A stretch of 64,000 bases of DNA from Methanoculleus sp. UBA430 (GCF_002506585.1 NZ_DAXW01000015.1:62220-126219), one strand, 5' to 3'. Counted from the stretch's first letter, positions 37,491-46,932 are shown. Program-made: numbers and translations. The notes: generated by a model not told the origin, from the letters alone.

Positions 37491-38864
37491 CTATGACTCG
37501 TGAACGAACCCCATGTCGACGCCGACGAGCCCGACGACGGTGCCGGTCGCGTCCCTGACCGGGGCATACCCGGAGAGGATGGTGGCGGTCTCGTTGCCCC
37601 ACTCATCGATGTAGAACCCGGGTTCAGCAGAGGGTTCCTCAAAGCCGGCGAGGAACGCGACGTCCTCCTCCGTGGGCACGTAGACGTCGCCTATTGCGGC
37701 CGCGTACGCGCTGCCGTAGTCTGCGTCAACGGCGTAGTCGGTGGCGTTCTCGGTCTTGCGCATGGTGTAGACATAGACGACCCCGGGGTTTGCGTCACGG
37801 AAGGTGTTGAGTTCATCGCGGATGGCGGTGAACGCCGGGGTCGTCTCGTCGCCGGGCTTGAGTGCCGCCATCGTGGTGCCGTCGATCTCTCCTGCAGCCT
37901 CCACCGCGAGAGCTTTCAGCCGCTCCTGCGTGATTGGGTTCCCTGCTTCGATGGCTGCCATCCCGACGCTGGCGCCGCTCGCGTTTGTTATCGGGGCATA
38001 CCCGCAGATGAGACTGTAGATCTCAGCCGTGGGTTCCTCAAAGCCGGCAAGCAAGACGGTGTCGAGGTCCGTCAGGGTGTAGCCTTCGCCTATCGCGAGG
38101 GCGTTGTTGTCGCTGCCGTAATCCGCATCCACGACGTATTCGGTGATGTTTCCGGCTTTCCGCATCGTGTAGATGTAGAAGATCTCAGGGTTTGCGGTCC
38201 GGAAGATGTTGAGTTCATCGCGGATGGCGGTGAATGCCGGGGTACTCTCGTCGCCGGGCTTGAGCGCCGCCATAGCGTCGCCGTCAATCTTGCCTGCAAC
38301 CTCCACCGCGAGGGCTTCGAGCCTCTCCTGCCCGATCGACCCGTTCGGCTCGAGGCAGACCAGCCCGACGCCGGCGCCGGCCGCGTTCCTCACCGGAGCA
38401 TACCCGTACACGGCGGAGTAAACCTCAGCGAAGGGTTCTTCAAAGCCGGTGGGATACGGGTTTCCGGGTTTCACAGCGCGGTACCCGCCACCGATTGCGT
38501 ATGCACCGGTGCTGCCGTAGTCTGCATCAACGATATGCTCGGTGCCGTTTTCCACCTTGCGCATCGTAGAGATGTAGACGATCTCGGGGTTTTCGTCCCG
38601 GAACGCGTTGAGCCGGTCGTGGATGGCGATGTACGCCGACGTGTTCTCGTCGCCGGGCTTGAGCGCGGCAAGAGCATCGCCGTCGATCTGCCCTGCAATC
38701 TCCGCCGCGAGGGCCTTTGCCTCGTCCAGCGTGAGCACCTTCTGCACCGGCACGATCGTGCCGGGGGTCGGTTCGGTCTCGCCGGGGGCAAATGCAATCA
38801 TGACCCCTGCGGCAACGACGATCAGCGCAACAATGGCGACGATCAGGATGTTCTTGACGGTCAT
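37491..38864 (-). CDS. Extracellular protein made of three tandem PDC/dCache-like sensor repeats
   Basis: 457 residues: one N-terminal membrane helix (5-27) and three repeats of about 135 residues. Each repeat has the same order of motifs: AALKPGDE, a helix with FRxANPEI-type sequence, (Y)TMRK, VDADYG, an IG(x)GY turn and GYAPVR/T with GVGL at the end. This resembles the extracellular PDC/dCache half of methanogen sensor kinases and chemoreceptors, but no HAMP, kinase or methyl-accepting part follows. The protein is probably anchored with all three repeats outside. The ligand and any signalling partner are unknown. Confidence 0.75.
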   Translation of the reverse strand: MTVKNILIVAIVALIVVAAGVMIAFAPGETEPTPGTIVPVQKVLTLDEAKALAAEIAGQIDGDALAALKPGDENTSAYIAIHDRLNAFRDENPEIVYISTMRKVENGTEHIVDADYGSTGAYAIGGGYRAVKPGNPYPTGFEEPFAEVYSAVYGYAPVRNAAGAGVGLVCLEPNGSIGQERLEALAVEVAGKIDGDAMAALKPGDESTPAFTAIRDELNIFRTANPEIFYIYTMRKAGNITEYVVDADYGSDNNALAIGEGYTLTDLDTVLLAGFEEPTAEIYSLICGYAPITNASGASVGMAAIEAGNPITQERLKALAVEAAGEIDGTTMAALKPGDETTPAFTAIRDELNTFRDANPGVVYVYTMRKTENATDYAVDADYGSAYAAAIGDVYVPTEEDVAFLAGFEEPSAEPGFYIDEWGNETATILSGYAPVRDATGTVVGLVGVDMGFVHES

Positions 38865-39112
38865 ACCAGATTCTCCTTCAGGATTTTATTGCAGAAGTGG
38901 GCATTTAAACACTCGCAAATGTATCGCGGTTGGATGTGGCGCTATGGTAATTTCAGCGCCTTTGTGGCGGAATACCGGGGGTAACAGTGGGGATGTTTGA
39001 GATACGTATTCAGGCCAAATCGTCGCACTCAGGCTGACGTGCTCCGGGATTTCAGGGATAGCGCCGACGATGAGAGGATTGGAGGCGGCGTGCCCCGGCA
39101 GAATTGACCCTG

Positions 39113-39703
39113 TCAGCCCTGCCCTATCCTTGATATCGACGAGAGCCAGGCATGGTGCCCTTCGGGCTGGACGACGTTCTCGAAGACCGCCGGCTTGATG
39201 TAGTTGATGAGCCAGCCCTCGCGGAAGGTCTCCCGGATCTCCTCCTGCGTGATCCTCCTCGGGAGCGGGTATTCGCCGGGGTTCTGGTCACTGAAGCAGA
39301 GCATGAAGTAGTTTCCGCCGGGTTCGAGAACAGCTGCGAGGCTTTTTACGAAGACGGGCCGGTCTTCGTCGGGGAGGACATGGAAGAAGCCGGAGTCGAT
39401 GACGGTATCAAACGTCCGCTTAAGCCCGGCGAGGTCCAGGGCGTTCCAGACGCGGAACGGCGCCCGGAGCCCCCGTGCCGCAGCCTTCTCCTTCGCCGTC
39501 CGGATCGCAAGGGAAGCGGTGTCGACCCCGAGCACCTCGTGGCCTCTCTCTGCAAAGAAGAGGGCGTGCTCCCCCGTGCCGCATCCCACATCCAGGACGG
39601 AGCCCGTAACCTCTCCTGCCCGGGCGAGGTCGACGAACGCCTTCTGGGCCCGGCCGATGTCCCAGGGCGGCGTGCTCCGGTAGACCGAATCGAAGATATC
39701 CAT
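39113..39703 (-). CDS. SAM-dependent methyltransferase (class I)
   Basis: 196 residues. Motif I is VLDVGCGTGEHALFFAERG, motif II the acidic EVLGVDTAS, followed by DTVIDSGFFHVLPDEDRPVF and LEPGGNYFMLCFSDQNPGEYPLPRRITQEEI. The overall pattern resembles thiopurine/tellurite-type methyltransferases acting on small molecules. Substrate unknown. ATG at 39703 begins the family-like N-terminus MDIFDSVY; the frame stays open upstream only because a gene remnant lies there. Confidence 0.88.
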   Translation of the reverse strand: MDIFDSVYRSTPPWDIGRAQKAFVDLARAGEVTGSVLDVGCGTGEHALFFAERGHEVLGVDTASLAIRTAKEKAAARGLRAPFRVWNALDLAGLKRTFDTVIDSGFFHVLPDEDRPVFVKSLAAVLEPGGNYFMLCFSDQNPGEYPLPRRITQEEIRETFREGWLINYIKPAVFENVVQPEGHHAWLSSISRIGQG

Positions 39704-39775
39704 GTGGTATAATGGATCCCGGAGTAACTTAACCCGTTGGAAACGGATGGACAAAGAGATCCGGGTCTTATCCCT

Positions 39776-39958
39776 CCCCCTCTTCCCTATGGCTGCTAAA
39801 ATCTGCTTTATTCGGACGACATCCTGCACCTTCTCGTCGAAAAGCCCCACGGGGAGGTAGAGCGGGAAAGGCCGGACCGGTCTGGGCCGGAATGCTGCAA
39901 GATGCGTAACGTAGTGGAACGTCTTTTTCAGCGGGACCAGGGCGTTCGGGAAGAGCGG
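39776..39958 (-). pseudogene. Fragment of an Fe-S oxidoreductase gene
   Basis: The segment reads RPFPLYLPVGLFDEKVQDV followed by VRIKQILAAIGK. It matches the middle of the intact Fe-S protein at 40851-41756 (RPVPLYLPVRLVDGKVQGV, VRMKQIAAAGG). The fragment has no start and ends abruptly. It is a decayed partial paralog. Confidence 0.75.
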
Positions 39959-40279
39959 ATCGCCGGCTGATCGGAGCAGTCCTGGCCGGCACCAGGGAGC
40001 AGCATACGGAGACCCGGCGCGCACAGTGTTTTTAGGGGAGGTGAACCGCTGGTTCGACATGGGGGTGCAGTACCGGGGGAGGGAGTGCCCGGGGCACGAC
40101 GCTATGCTGCAATATGCCCATAAGCCGCCGTAGAGACTCTTGCGTGCCCCGGGATCCAGTATATTGAACCATCCGGTTCAATGATCCGACTCGCACCATG
40201 GTAGGTGCTTATGCCATACCCATGTCAATCAGGGTACAGCGGTGCCGGGCAGATCCGGTAACCGCAGGGGGGAAGCAAC
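39959..40279. other. Intergenic region
   Basis: No gene recognised. A TATA-like sequence (CAGTATATTG near 40158) lies upstream of the small secreted-protein gene, at a distance that allows a leader of about 95 bases. Confidence 0.4.
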
Positions 40280-40573
40280 ATGACCAAGCGAACGATTGCC
40301 CTCGGGCTTGGAGCCGTTCTTCTGGTTCTGCTTGCGTTTGCCATACCGGCGAGCGCTGCGGCTCTGTGGTCCGGAGGAGCCGGCAATGCAAACGAAGACT
40401 GCCCCGGCTGCCAGTATGCCTGCAACGGTATCTGCAGCGGAGACCTTGACCAGACCCGCGATCAACTCCGCGATGGGTCCTGCACGACGACCCCTGTAGC
40501 GACAGGTGACGGCGATCAGACCCGTGACCAGCTCAGGCTGCAGGACGGAACCGGCGAGAACTGCAGGAAGTAG
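40280..40573 (+). CDS. Small secreted Cys-rich protein with DQTRDQLR repeat
   Basis: 97 residues: a signal peptide (GLGAVLLVLLAFAIPASAAA) and a mature part of about 70 residues with five cysteines (CPGC, CNGIC and a later C) plus one near the end. The octapeptide DQTRDQLR occurs twice, 23 residues apart. AGGGGGGAAG precedes the start. It is likely an exported, disulfide- or metal-bound peptide. No family recognised. Confidence 0.7.
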   Translation: MTKRTIALGLGAVLLVLLAFAIPASAAALWSGGAGNANEDCPGCQYACNGICSGDLDQTRDQLRDGSCTTTPVATGDGDQTRDQLRLQDGTGENCRK

Positions 40574-40850
40574 GAATCTCATCCAGCAGCCACCACAGTG
40601 GAAGGATGCCCCGCATTCTTCCCGTTTCTTCTGTTCGTTTGCTCCGGAGACCAATCGCTGCTTCCATTCGAGAGAAAAACACGCTTTCGACCGAAGACTG
40701 GGCCGTTACAACAATAGTAGACCCTGTGGCGTGCCTGTTCCGGATGCCGGGCGACAGGCACCGGCGCAGATGGTCGAGACTCTGCCGGCCCGGATGTTAC
40801 GCCCCTCTCCCCGATCTCACGAGCCGGGAAGGCACAGGAGCGCTTGAAAC

Positions 40851-41756
40851 TCATCGCCGGTATCCGGGCCCGGAAAGAGATCGTCCGGAGCGTCCCGGGC
40901 GCAAGAGGTGCCCCGGAGGGCACCGGAACGGTGACGATACTCTTTTGCCGGTGCTGCCGCTTGCGCCGGCAGACGTCACGGGAGTCCCCGATAGGTCGGG
41001 GCGGGAATTCTCCTCCTCGGCCCCTCCCGGAAATGCCGGGCACGCGGTGACGCAGAGGCTGCACCGGATCGTTGCAATCCTGGCGACCGCCGGCGCAAGC
41101 GGGGCTATCCTTCTGAGCAGCACCTGCCGCCGGATCAGCCACTTCACGACCGGGACTGCTCCGGGCGGGACCCAGGTGCGCACGGTCCGGCACCGAAACG
41201 CATCGACGCCGTCCGGTCCCACCGCTCCGTTCGGGCACGCCCGGGTACAGGCTCCGCACCCCGTGCAGAGCGGAGCGCCGCTCGGTCCGGCTCTCTTTCC
41301 TGTCTTCTGACCCGGGGACGCGGTCACGACACCGCCGAGGAGCAGCCGCGAACCGAAGCGGGGATTGAGGAGGTGGGTGTTCTTCCCGATCTCTCCAAGC
41401 CCCCCGGCCGCTGCAATCTGCTTCATGCGGACGACGCCCTGGACCTTCCCGTCGACAAGCCGCACGGGGAGATAGAGCGGGACGGGCCGGGCCGGGATCT
41501 GCTCCGCCTCGAGGCAGCCGGCGAGCCGTAGGGCAGCGTTGTCGAGACGCTCTGCAATCCGAAGCATCTCGCGGGTCTTCTCCCTTTGCGGCAGCCGGTA
41601 TACCGGGACCGGGACTTCCTTTCCGAAGACGATCACGGACCGGGCGGCCGGGAGGAACTGCAGCACCGCTGTCCTGTCCGCGTCGCTGAGCGCCTCGATG
41701 CCGACCGAGCAGTAGACGTCGACTCCCTCATCCTCAAAGAACGTTGCAAGATCCAT
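40851..41756 (-). CDS. Epoxyqueuosine reductase-like Fe-S protein (4Fe-4S ferredoxin domain)
   Basis: 301 residues. The N-terminal ~150 residues (AARSVIVFGKEVPVPVYRLP and RPVPLYLPVRLVDGKVQGV, then EIGKNTHLLNPRFGSRLLLGGVVT) follow the layout of COG1600-type proteins. Next comes one full cluster motif CTGCGACTRACP and a partial one CSLCVTACP, about 70 residues later. The last ~60 residues are low-complexity and unlike the family. It may be a corrinoid or quinone-linked reductase, or an inactive relative. A decayed partial copy lies 0.9 kb downstream on the same strand. Confidence 0.7.
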   Translation of the reverse strand: MDLATFFEDEGVDVYCSVGIEALSDADRTAVLQFLPAARSVIVFGKEVPVPVYRLPQREKTREMLRIAERLDNAALRLAGCLEAEQIPARPVPLYLPVRLVDGKVQGVVRMKQIAAAGGLGEIGKNTHLLNPRFGSRLLLGGVVTASPGQKTGKRAGPSGAPLCTGCGACTRACPNGAVGPDGVDAFRCRTVRTWVPPGAVPVVKWLIRRQVLLRRIAPLAPAVARIATIRCSLCVTACPAFPGGAEEENSRPDLSGTPVTSAGASGSTGKRVSSPFRCPPGHLLRPGRSGRSLSGPGYRR

Positions 41757-41998
41757 CCCGGCGCTCCCTGGAGTATATGGATGCCTGCAGGGGTATCAAC
41801 CTTGTGAGCGGAAGTTCGTTTGAACGCCGTCAATCAGGCTCTGGTTCATGCTCCACGGCCGACTCCTGGGTAGGAAGGCGGGAGGAGGAGAAACCTGCTC
41901 CCGTGGGGCAAAGCCGCATCGCACCGCTTGTGGATCGGCGTGCTCGCGGGCGGTATCCAGAGTTTCACCCGCTCCGGGGATGCCTCCAACGAAAGAGG

Positions 41999-42391
<393 letters not shown>

Positions 42392-42592
42392 AACCGTCCA
42401 TACCCGGAGAACTATATGTACGTTTGGCAACTGATCAGCCCGAATCAGGACGAAGTTCTCATGCCCAGACGATCAGCGCACCGGCAGCGGTCGAAGCGCC
42501 GGGTCTCACCGTCAGGCGCGGCGCCATACCCGACCGGGGTTGGGCCGGGGAGATGCGATACCGTCAAATCCTGGGGGCTCTCAAGAGAGTGT

Positions 42593-42754
42593 ATGAGCGA
42601 ATCGGCCCGGAAGGTTCTCCGCTGCCCGGTATGCCGGAGCACCGAGATCTCCTGGGATGCCCGTGGCCTGTACGCGACGCTCTATCACTGTAAGCAGTGC
42701 GGGTATCAGGGAGCGTTCATCCTCGAATGTGACGAGGATGCCGATAGCGTCTGA
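42593..42754 (+). CDS. 53-residue zinc-ribbon protein
   Basis: ATG at 42593 opens a short frame with CPVC and CKQC 20 residues apart and ending YQGAFILECDEDADSV. Two knuckles of this kind bind one zinc. GAGAG lies just upstream. A decayed copy of its 3' half is visible at 50043. Methanogens encode several such TFIIB-like or rubrerythrin-like micro-proteins; function unknown. Confidence 0.7.
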   Translation: MSESARKVLRCPVCRSTEISWDARGLYATLYHCKQCGYQGAFILECDEDADSV

Positions 42755-42791
42755 GTGAAAGCGTGCCGGTCGGCCGGGTGAAAGGCTAACA

Positions 42792-43517
42792 TTAAGGTTG
42801 CCTCCTCTTTTCCTTCTTGAGTGCCGGAGGTCCGGTCAACAAGAATCCGGATGATTCAAAGTCCCTGAGGTCCGTGCTGTGGGTTCTCCCGTCGGGAGCG
42901 ATGGCCGGCGTGATGAACCGGAAGAACTCGCTCGCGAACTGCTCGTAGCTGAACCCTTCCGCCTCAATCACCAGCTTCCACCTGTTCTCCAGGGAGAGGA
43001 TGCCCATGAAGGATATCATAAGGTACATCGAGGTCAGGAACGGATCGAGGTCGGGTCGGATCGTCCCGTCATCGATCCCCTCCCGAATCGCATCCGCCAG
43101 GATCCGGCGGCAGGTGCCGTAGCCTTTCCCGATCTCTGCAGCATAAGGGTTCTCCCTCGAGAACCGTTCGGACCCGTAGAAGTGGATGAGCCGAAGATAG
43201 TCCGGGTATTCCTGCGAGAACCGGTAATACGCCTGGCCCATCAGGACCACTTTGACGATGCCGGGAACCTCTCTTTCCATGCACTCGGTGTATCTCTCCG
43301 TGAGGATCCGGACACCGCGGAGGACGATCGTCGCGAAGAGGGCCTCCTTATTCTTGAAGTAGAGGTAGATGGTGGCCTTGTTCAGTTCGACCTCGTGGGC
43401 GATATCGTCCATGGAGACGTCTTCGTAACTCCGGGCAAAGAAGAGACGCTCGGCTGCATCGATGATCTCGGCTTTTCGCTGCTCTTTCTCCCGTCGTCTT
43501 CTCTCGGCGATTCCCAT
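42792..43517 (-). CDS. TetR/AcrR-family regulator
   Basis: 241 residues. The N-terminal HTH reads IIDAAERLFFARSYEDVSMDDIAHEVELNKATIYLYFKNKEALFATIVLRG, typical of TetR regulators; the long helical C-terminal part is the ligand and dimer domain. It lies upstream on the same strand as nothing else, just downstream of an EFR1-type Fe-S/flavodoxin gene, and probably controls itself or the neighbouring redox genes. A palindromic operator was not identified. Confidence 0.92.
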   Translation of the reverse strand: MGIAERRRREKEQRKAEIIDAAERLFFARSYEDVSMDDIAHEVELNKATIYLYFKNKEALFATIVLRGVRILTERYTECMEREVPGIVKVVLMGQAYYRFSQEYPDYLRLIHFYGSERFSRENPYAAEIGKGYGTCRRILADAIREGIDDGTIRPDLDPFLTSMYLMISFMGILSLENRWKLVIEAEGFSYEQFASEFFRFITPAIAPDGRTHSTDLRDFESSGFLLTGPPALKKEKRRQP

Positions 43518-43576
43518 ACTTCCGCTTCACCAGATCCCTTTCCTGGAACTCCCCATCTGCCGGGAGGAATATTCCG

Positions 43577-44377
43577 TCACAGGAAGTACTCGGGCTCCTT
43601 GCGCTCCCGATACAACGTGCTCAACCGCACCGAAGCGTCCCAGACCAGGCCGGACTTCATCGTTCTCGCGTGCGCGGGACAGCGTTTGATGCAGGCACAG
43701 CACGTGATGCACTTCTCCGGGTCGGTCGAGTAACCCTCGTCCGGATCGATCGCGCCCGTGGGGCACTCCTCCGCACAGGTCCCGCACCGGGTGCACGCAT
43801 CGCTGACCGCGATGAAGTCCACCGTCCAGAGCGTCGGGTCTCCCCGGTAGGGGCAGCAGCCGGGTATCGCTACGTCAGGGATCCGGTCGACTGATGGAAT
43901 GGCCTCGAGTTTCTCCCGTATCTTTCGCCCGAACGTCTCTGCCAGGTGCAGGTCGGCTGCATCCGGGCGGCCTTCTGCCGTCGGCGTCCCGGCGCTGGAG
44001 AACGAGTGTTCCCCGATGAATGCTCCCCCGGCGATCGCCCTACACCCACGCTGAACCAGCATATCGTTTAACTCGATGAGTGCATCGTCATACACCCGGT
44101 TGCCATAGACGACGACACTTACCGCAGGCGTATCATGGGCCCTGATCGCCTGCAGCCAGTCCATCAAGAGGGCCGGCACCCTTCCCATGTACACGGGGAC
44201 TGTAACGATGAGGAGTTCATTTGCCGACGTCTCCAGCGGCTTAATTCTTGCCTGCGGCGTGGTGATGTCGATGAGTTCCACCATGTTGTGGTTGATTCCC
44301 CGTGCGATACCCTGGATGACCGTCTTTGATCTTCCCGTGGGCGAGAAACAGACCAGTTTCAGCGAATCTATCTTCAT
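43577..44377 (-). CDS. EFR1-type flavodoxin/ferredoxin fusion
   Basis: 266 residues. The first ~165 form a flavodoxin fold (LKLVCFSPTGRSKTVIQGIARGI phosphate loop, VPVYMGRVPALLMDWLQAI). The last ~80 carry two [4Fe-4S] motifs: CTRCGTCAEECP and CITCCACIKRCP. Fusions of this kind shuttle electrons between a flavin and clusters. It starts four bases inside the next gene upstream (iron-sulfur flavoprotein-like), so it belongs to a nudC-ISF-EFR1 operon. Confidence 0.88.
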   Translation of the reverse strand: MKIDSLKLVCFSPTGRSKTVIQGIARGINHNMVELIDITTPQARIKPLETSANELLIVTVPVYMGRVPALLMDWLQAIRAHDTPAVSVVVYGNRVYDDALIELNDMLVQRGCRAIAGGAFIGEHSFSSAGTPTAEGRPDAADLHLAETFGRKIREKLEAIPSVDRIPDVAIPGCCPYRGDPTLWTVDFIAVSDACTRCGTCAEECPTGAIDPDEGYSTDPEKCITCCACIKRCPAHARTMKSGLVWDASVRLSTLYRERKEPEYFL

Positions 44378-44994
44378 ATGGTCTCCTCCGGTTGATCCGC
44401 GGACGCGATCGTCTTCAGCAGCCAGGCCATGTTCTTTCCGGCTTCTTTTGCCCTTGCTATCCCTTCTTCGTCTCTCCGGACGTCCCCGATATCCCGGCCG
44501 ATGCCGATCACCGGGGCTCCCGTGACCGTCATCCCGCTGTAGAGCATGAAATGCAGCAGGGTATCGACGGTATGGTTTGCCCCGGATCTCCGCACCGCTG
44601 CCGCGGCGATTGCCGCCTTGCGCCGGAAGGGCCCGTCGTTTGCCCTGGCTACCACGCCTGCCCGGTCGATCAGGGCTTTCATCTCGGACGTGACGTCGAG
44701 GAAGTAGACCGGGGAGCCGAGGATGATCCCGTCGGCCTCGACCATCTTCTCGATACAGTCGTTCACGATGTCGTCGTCAACGACACACCGCAGATCCTTG
44801 TTCTCGAAGCATCTCCGGCAATCGGTGCATCCCCGGATCATCTGCCCGCCGACCTGGACAAGGTCCGTCTCGATGCCTTCGTTCTCAAGTTCGTCGAGGA
44901 TACGCCGGATCAGGATGGACGTGTTGCCGTCTCTCCGGGGGCTGCCATTGAATGCAACGACGTTCAGTCTCTTCATCGCTTTCACCGCCTTCAT
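44374..44994 (-). CDS. Flavodoxin-like NAD(P)H/iron-sulfur flavoprotein
   Basis: 206 residues. RLNVVAFNGSPRRDGNTSILIRRILDEL is the FMN phosphate loop of the NADPH-dependent FMN reductase family. CTDCRRCFENKDLRC carries the compact cysteine set of iron-sulfur flavoproteins (ISF) of methanogens, which bind a [4Fe-4S] cluster and reduce O2 or H2O2. ADGIILGSPVYFLDVTSEMKALIDR is the second FMN-binding region. It overlaps nudC upstream and the EFR1 gene downstream. ATG 44994 overlaps the nudC stop; a Met six codons later is the alternative. Confidence 0.9.
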   Translation of the reverse strand: MKAVKAMKRLNVVAFNGSPRRDGNTSILIRRILDELENEGIETDLVQVGGQMIRGCTDCRRCFENKDLRCVVDDDIVNDCIEKMVEADGIILGSPVYFLDVTSEMKALIDRAGVVARANDGPFRRKAAIAAAAVRRSGANHTVDTLLHFMLYSGMTVTGAPVIGIGRDIGDVRRDEEGIARAKEAGKNMAWLLKTIASADQPEETI

Positions 44995-45833
44995 TCCTGT
45001 TCCGGACCCTGCGACGCTACCCAGTCGTCGATGAGCGCACGGGTCAGGCTGAGTCTCGGAGGAAGAGCCGGGAGATGGTCGCGGTCAACCCATACGGCGC
45101 TCTCGACCTCAACACCGTCCGGGACAATTTCTCCTCCGTCGTACTCGGCGACGAACCCGATCATGAGTGAATCGGGGAACGGCCACGGTTCGCTTGCACG
45201 ATACCGGACATTCTTGATCGCGATCCCCGCTTCTTCGCGGACTTCGCGGCGCACGGCATCCTCGATCGTCTCGCCGGGCTCGACAAAACCGGCAACGAGG
45301 CTGTACCTGCCGGGTGGCGCCCTGACTCCCCGGACCATGAGGATGGCGTCGTTCTTTCTTACCAGCACGATGATCGCCGGGGAGAGCCGGGGATAGACGA
45401 TCCGGTGGCAGGACGGGCAGACTCTGGCCCGCTCGGTCCGTGCAGGTTCTGTTGGTGTGCCGCACCTCCCGCAGAACCGGGTGTTCCTGTCGTAATCGAT
45501 GATCTGAACCGCAAGCCCGGCAACGGCAAGTTCCTCGTCCGGGATGAGGCCGGCAAGTTCGCGTACGCCGGAATGTGCCAGCCCGTCGGGCAGGGGCAGG
45601 TCGCCGGGGACCTCGACGGCATAACAGGCAACCGGTCCCCGGTGGCCGAGATATTGGGCATCCCTCTTCAGCCCTTCCGGGCATACTCCCTCAAAGATAG
45701 TCGGCGCGCTGCCGTTCCTGACGCAGACTCCCCCGTCGCGGACAAACACCAGGCATGCGTCGTCCGGGAGCCGGTCCGGTTCCGGGTACTGCCTGTGCAG
45801 GCAGTTGACTGCAAATGTTGCTTTATGCTCCAT
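44991..45833 (-). CDS. nudC: NADH pyrophosphatase (NudC)
   Basis: 280 residues. A zinc ribbon (CGRCGTPTEPARTERARVCPSC) precedes the Nudix box GFVEPGETIEDAVRREVREEAGI, and SEPWPFPDSLMIGF is the NudC-specific motif after it. The family cleaves NADH to NMNH and AMP and can remove NAD caps from RNA. ATG at 45833 starts the conserved region. It overlaps an ISF-like and an EFR1-like gene downstream, an unusual partnership that links NAD turnover to flavin/Fe-S proteins. Confidence 0.95.
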   Translation of the reverse strand: MEHKATFAVNCLHRQYPEPDRLPDDACLVFVRDGGVCVRNGSAPTIFEGVCPEGLKRDAQYLGHRGPVACYAVEVPGDLPLPDGLAHSGVRELAGLIPDEELAVAGLAVQIIDYDRNTRFCGRCGTPTEPARTERARVCPSCHRIVYPRLSPAIIVLVRKNDAILMVRGVRAPPGRYSLVAGFVEPGETIEDAVRREVREEAGIAIKNVRYRASEPWPFPDSLMIGFVAEYDGGEIVPDGVEVESAVWVDRDHLPALPPRLSLTRALIDDWVASQGPEQE

Positions 45834-46533
45834 GATAGCCCCCGATTCCCGTGACTCCGAGTTTTTCCCTTCTATACACGTTCCCACGGGATTTCTCTCC
45901 GTTGAGTCTCTATCTGATCCATCCCTCCCCCAACCGGGAGGCGTATCTCCAGGCTGCCCGAAGGTAGTCTCACCAATAGTACATCCCTTGATTATATTAT
46001 AACTGCCGGTTAGTTAGTAACTGTTAGTTATGATATTTAAATATTGGAGTACGGCGGAGCATGCACACAACTCATGTCGCGTCCGGGTGAAGGCGGGGAG
46101 AGGGCCCCGGCAGGAAAGGCCTCGCCCGGGTGGGCCCCCTGCGCCCTCAAACCGGCGAGACGTTCCGAAGATGACTGTCTCCGATGAGAATCGCTTGAGA
46201 GACGCTGCTATCCGGGCTGGGTTCCAGCGGCAACTCGGAGCACCGGGTCTCACCGTCAAGCGCTGCGTCATACGGGATGCGACGTACATCGCCGCCGGTC
46301 CGGGACGCACCTCCTGCGGGCACGTCCCGGGAAGAACCGGCACGGATACGGCGGCACCCGGGCAAAAAGGCCTCGACGCCCTGGGTGTGCGGGAACGATC
46401 ATCCTCGGGCGGGTCATCGGTCGAGGTCTCCGATGAAGGAGGATACGTGCGGTGCTTGGTGGTCACCTCCGTTTCGTCCTGAGGCGGACCCAAAAGAGAA
46501 CGTTCTTGCCCTGCCGCGATCATACGGGAGATC
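45834..46533. other. Long intergenic region with short palindromes
   Basis: About 700 bases lacking a convincing gene. Near 46011-46045 it holds AGTTAGTAACT (odd palindrome) and ATATTTAAATAT (perfect 12-base palindrome, near 46033), an AT-rich promoter-like island. A reading frame from 46030 exists on the plus strand but has skewed composition and no family likeness. GTCTCACCGTCA-type sequence near 46245 resembles that near 42505, a weak dispersed repeat. Confidence 0.5.
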
Positions 46534-46932
46534 ATGACCCCCCTCTCTCCCGGCCTGATCGCCCCCTGCGGAATGAACTGCGGGCTCTGCATCGGCTATC
46601 TCCGGGAGAAGAACCGTTGTCCCGGCTGCCGGACGGAGGATGCCGGCAGACTGCCCCGGTACTGCGCCGGATGCAGGATCAGGACCTGCGAAGACCGCAC
46701 GGGAGACTACTGCTACGACTGCGCCGGATATCCCTGCCCGCGGCTGAGACGCCTTGATAAGCGCTACACGACAAAGTACCGGATGAGCATGCTGGAGAAC
46801 CTCCGCGATATCCGGGAGCGGGGCGTCGCGGCGTTCGTCGAGCAGGAGGAGGTCCGCTGGAGATGCCCGCAGTGCGGTTCGATCCTCTCCGTTCACCGGG
46901 ATCGCTGCCCGCGCTGCGGCCGGGCGTGGTGA
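46534..46932 (+). CDS. DUF3795 zinc-binding protein
   Basis: 132 residues with 16 cysteines. The N-terminal APCGMNCGLCIGYLREKNRCPGC is the DUF3795 signature, followed by CAGCRIRTC and CYDCAGYPCPRLRRLDKRY. The end, CPQCGSILSVHRDRCPRCGRAW, is an added zinc ribbon. The family is common in methanogens and clostridia; function unknown, but the Cys spacing suggests several metal sites. Confidence 0.92.
   Translation: MTPLSPGLIAPCGMNCGLCIGYLREKNRCPGCRTEDAGRLPRYCAGCRIRTCEDRTGDYCYDCAGYPCPRLRRLDKRYTTKYRMSMLENLRDIRERGVAAFVEQEEVRWRCPQCGSILSVHRDRCPRCGRAW

Noticed and set aside
40851..41756. Confident assignment as epoxyqueuosine reductase (QueG)
   Set aside because: The C-terminal region and the second cluster motif do not fit, and archaea generally make archaeosine rather than queuosine.
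46030..46482. Possible 150-residue protein after the AT-rich palindrome
   Set aside because: Arg/Gly/Pro-rich, no family, and the usual start-site signals are lacking. Left as intergenic.
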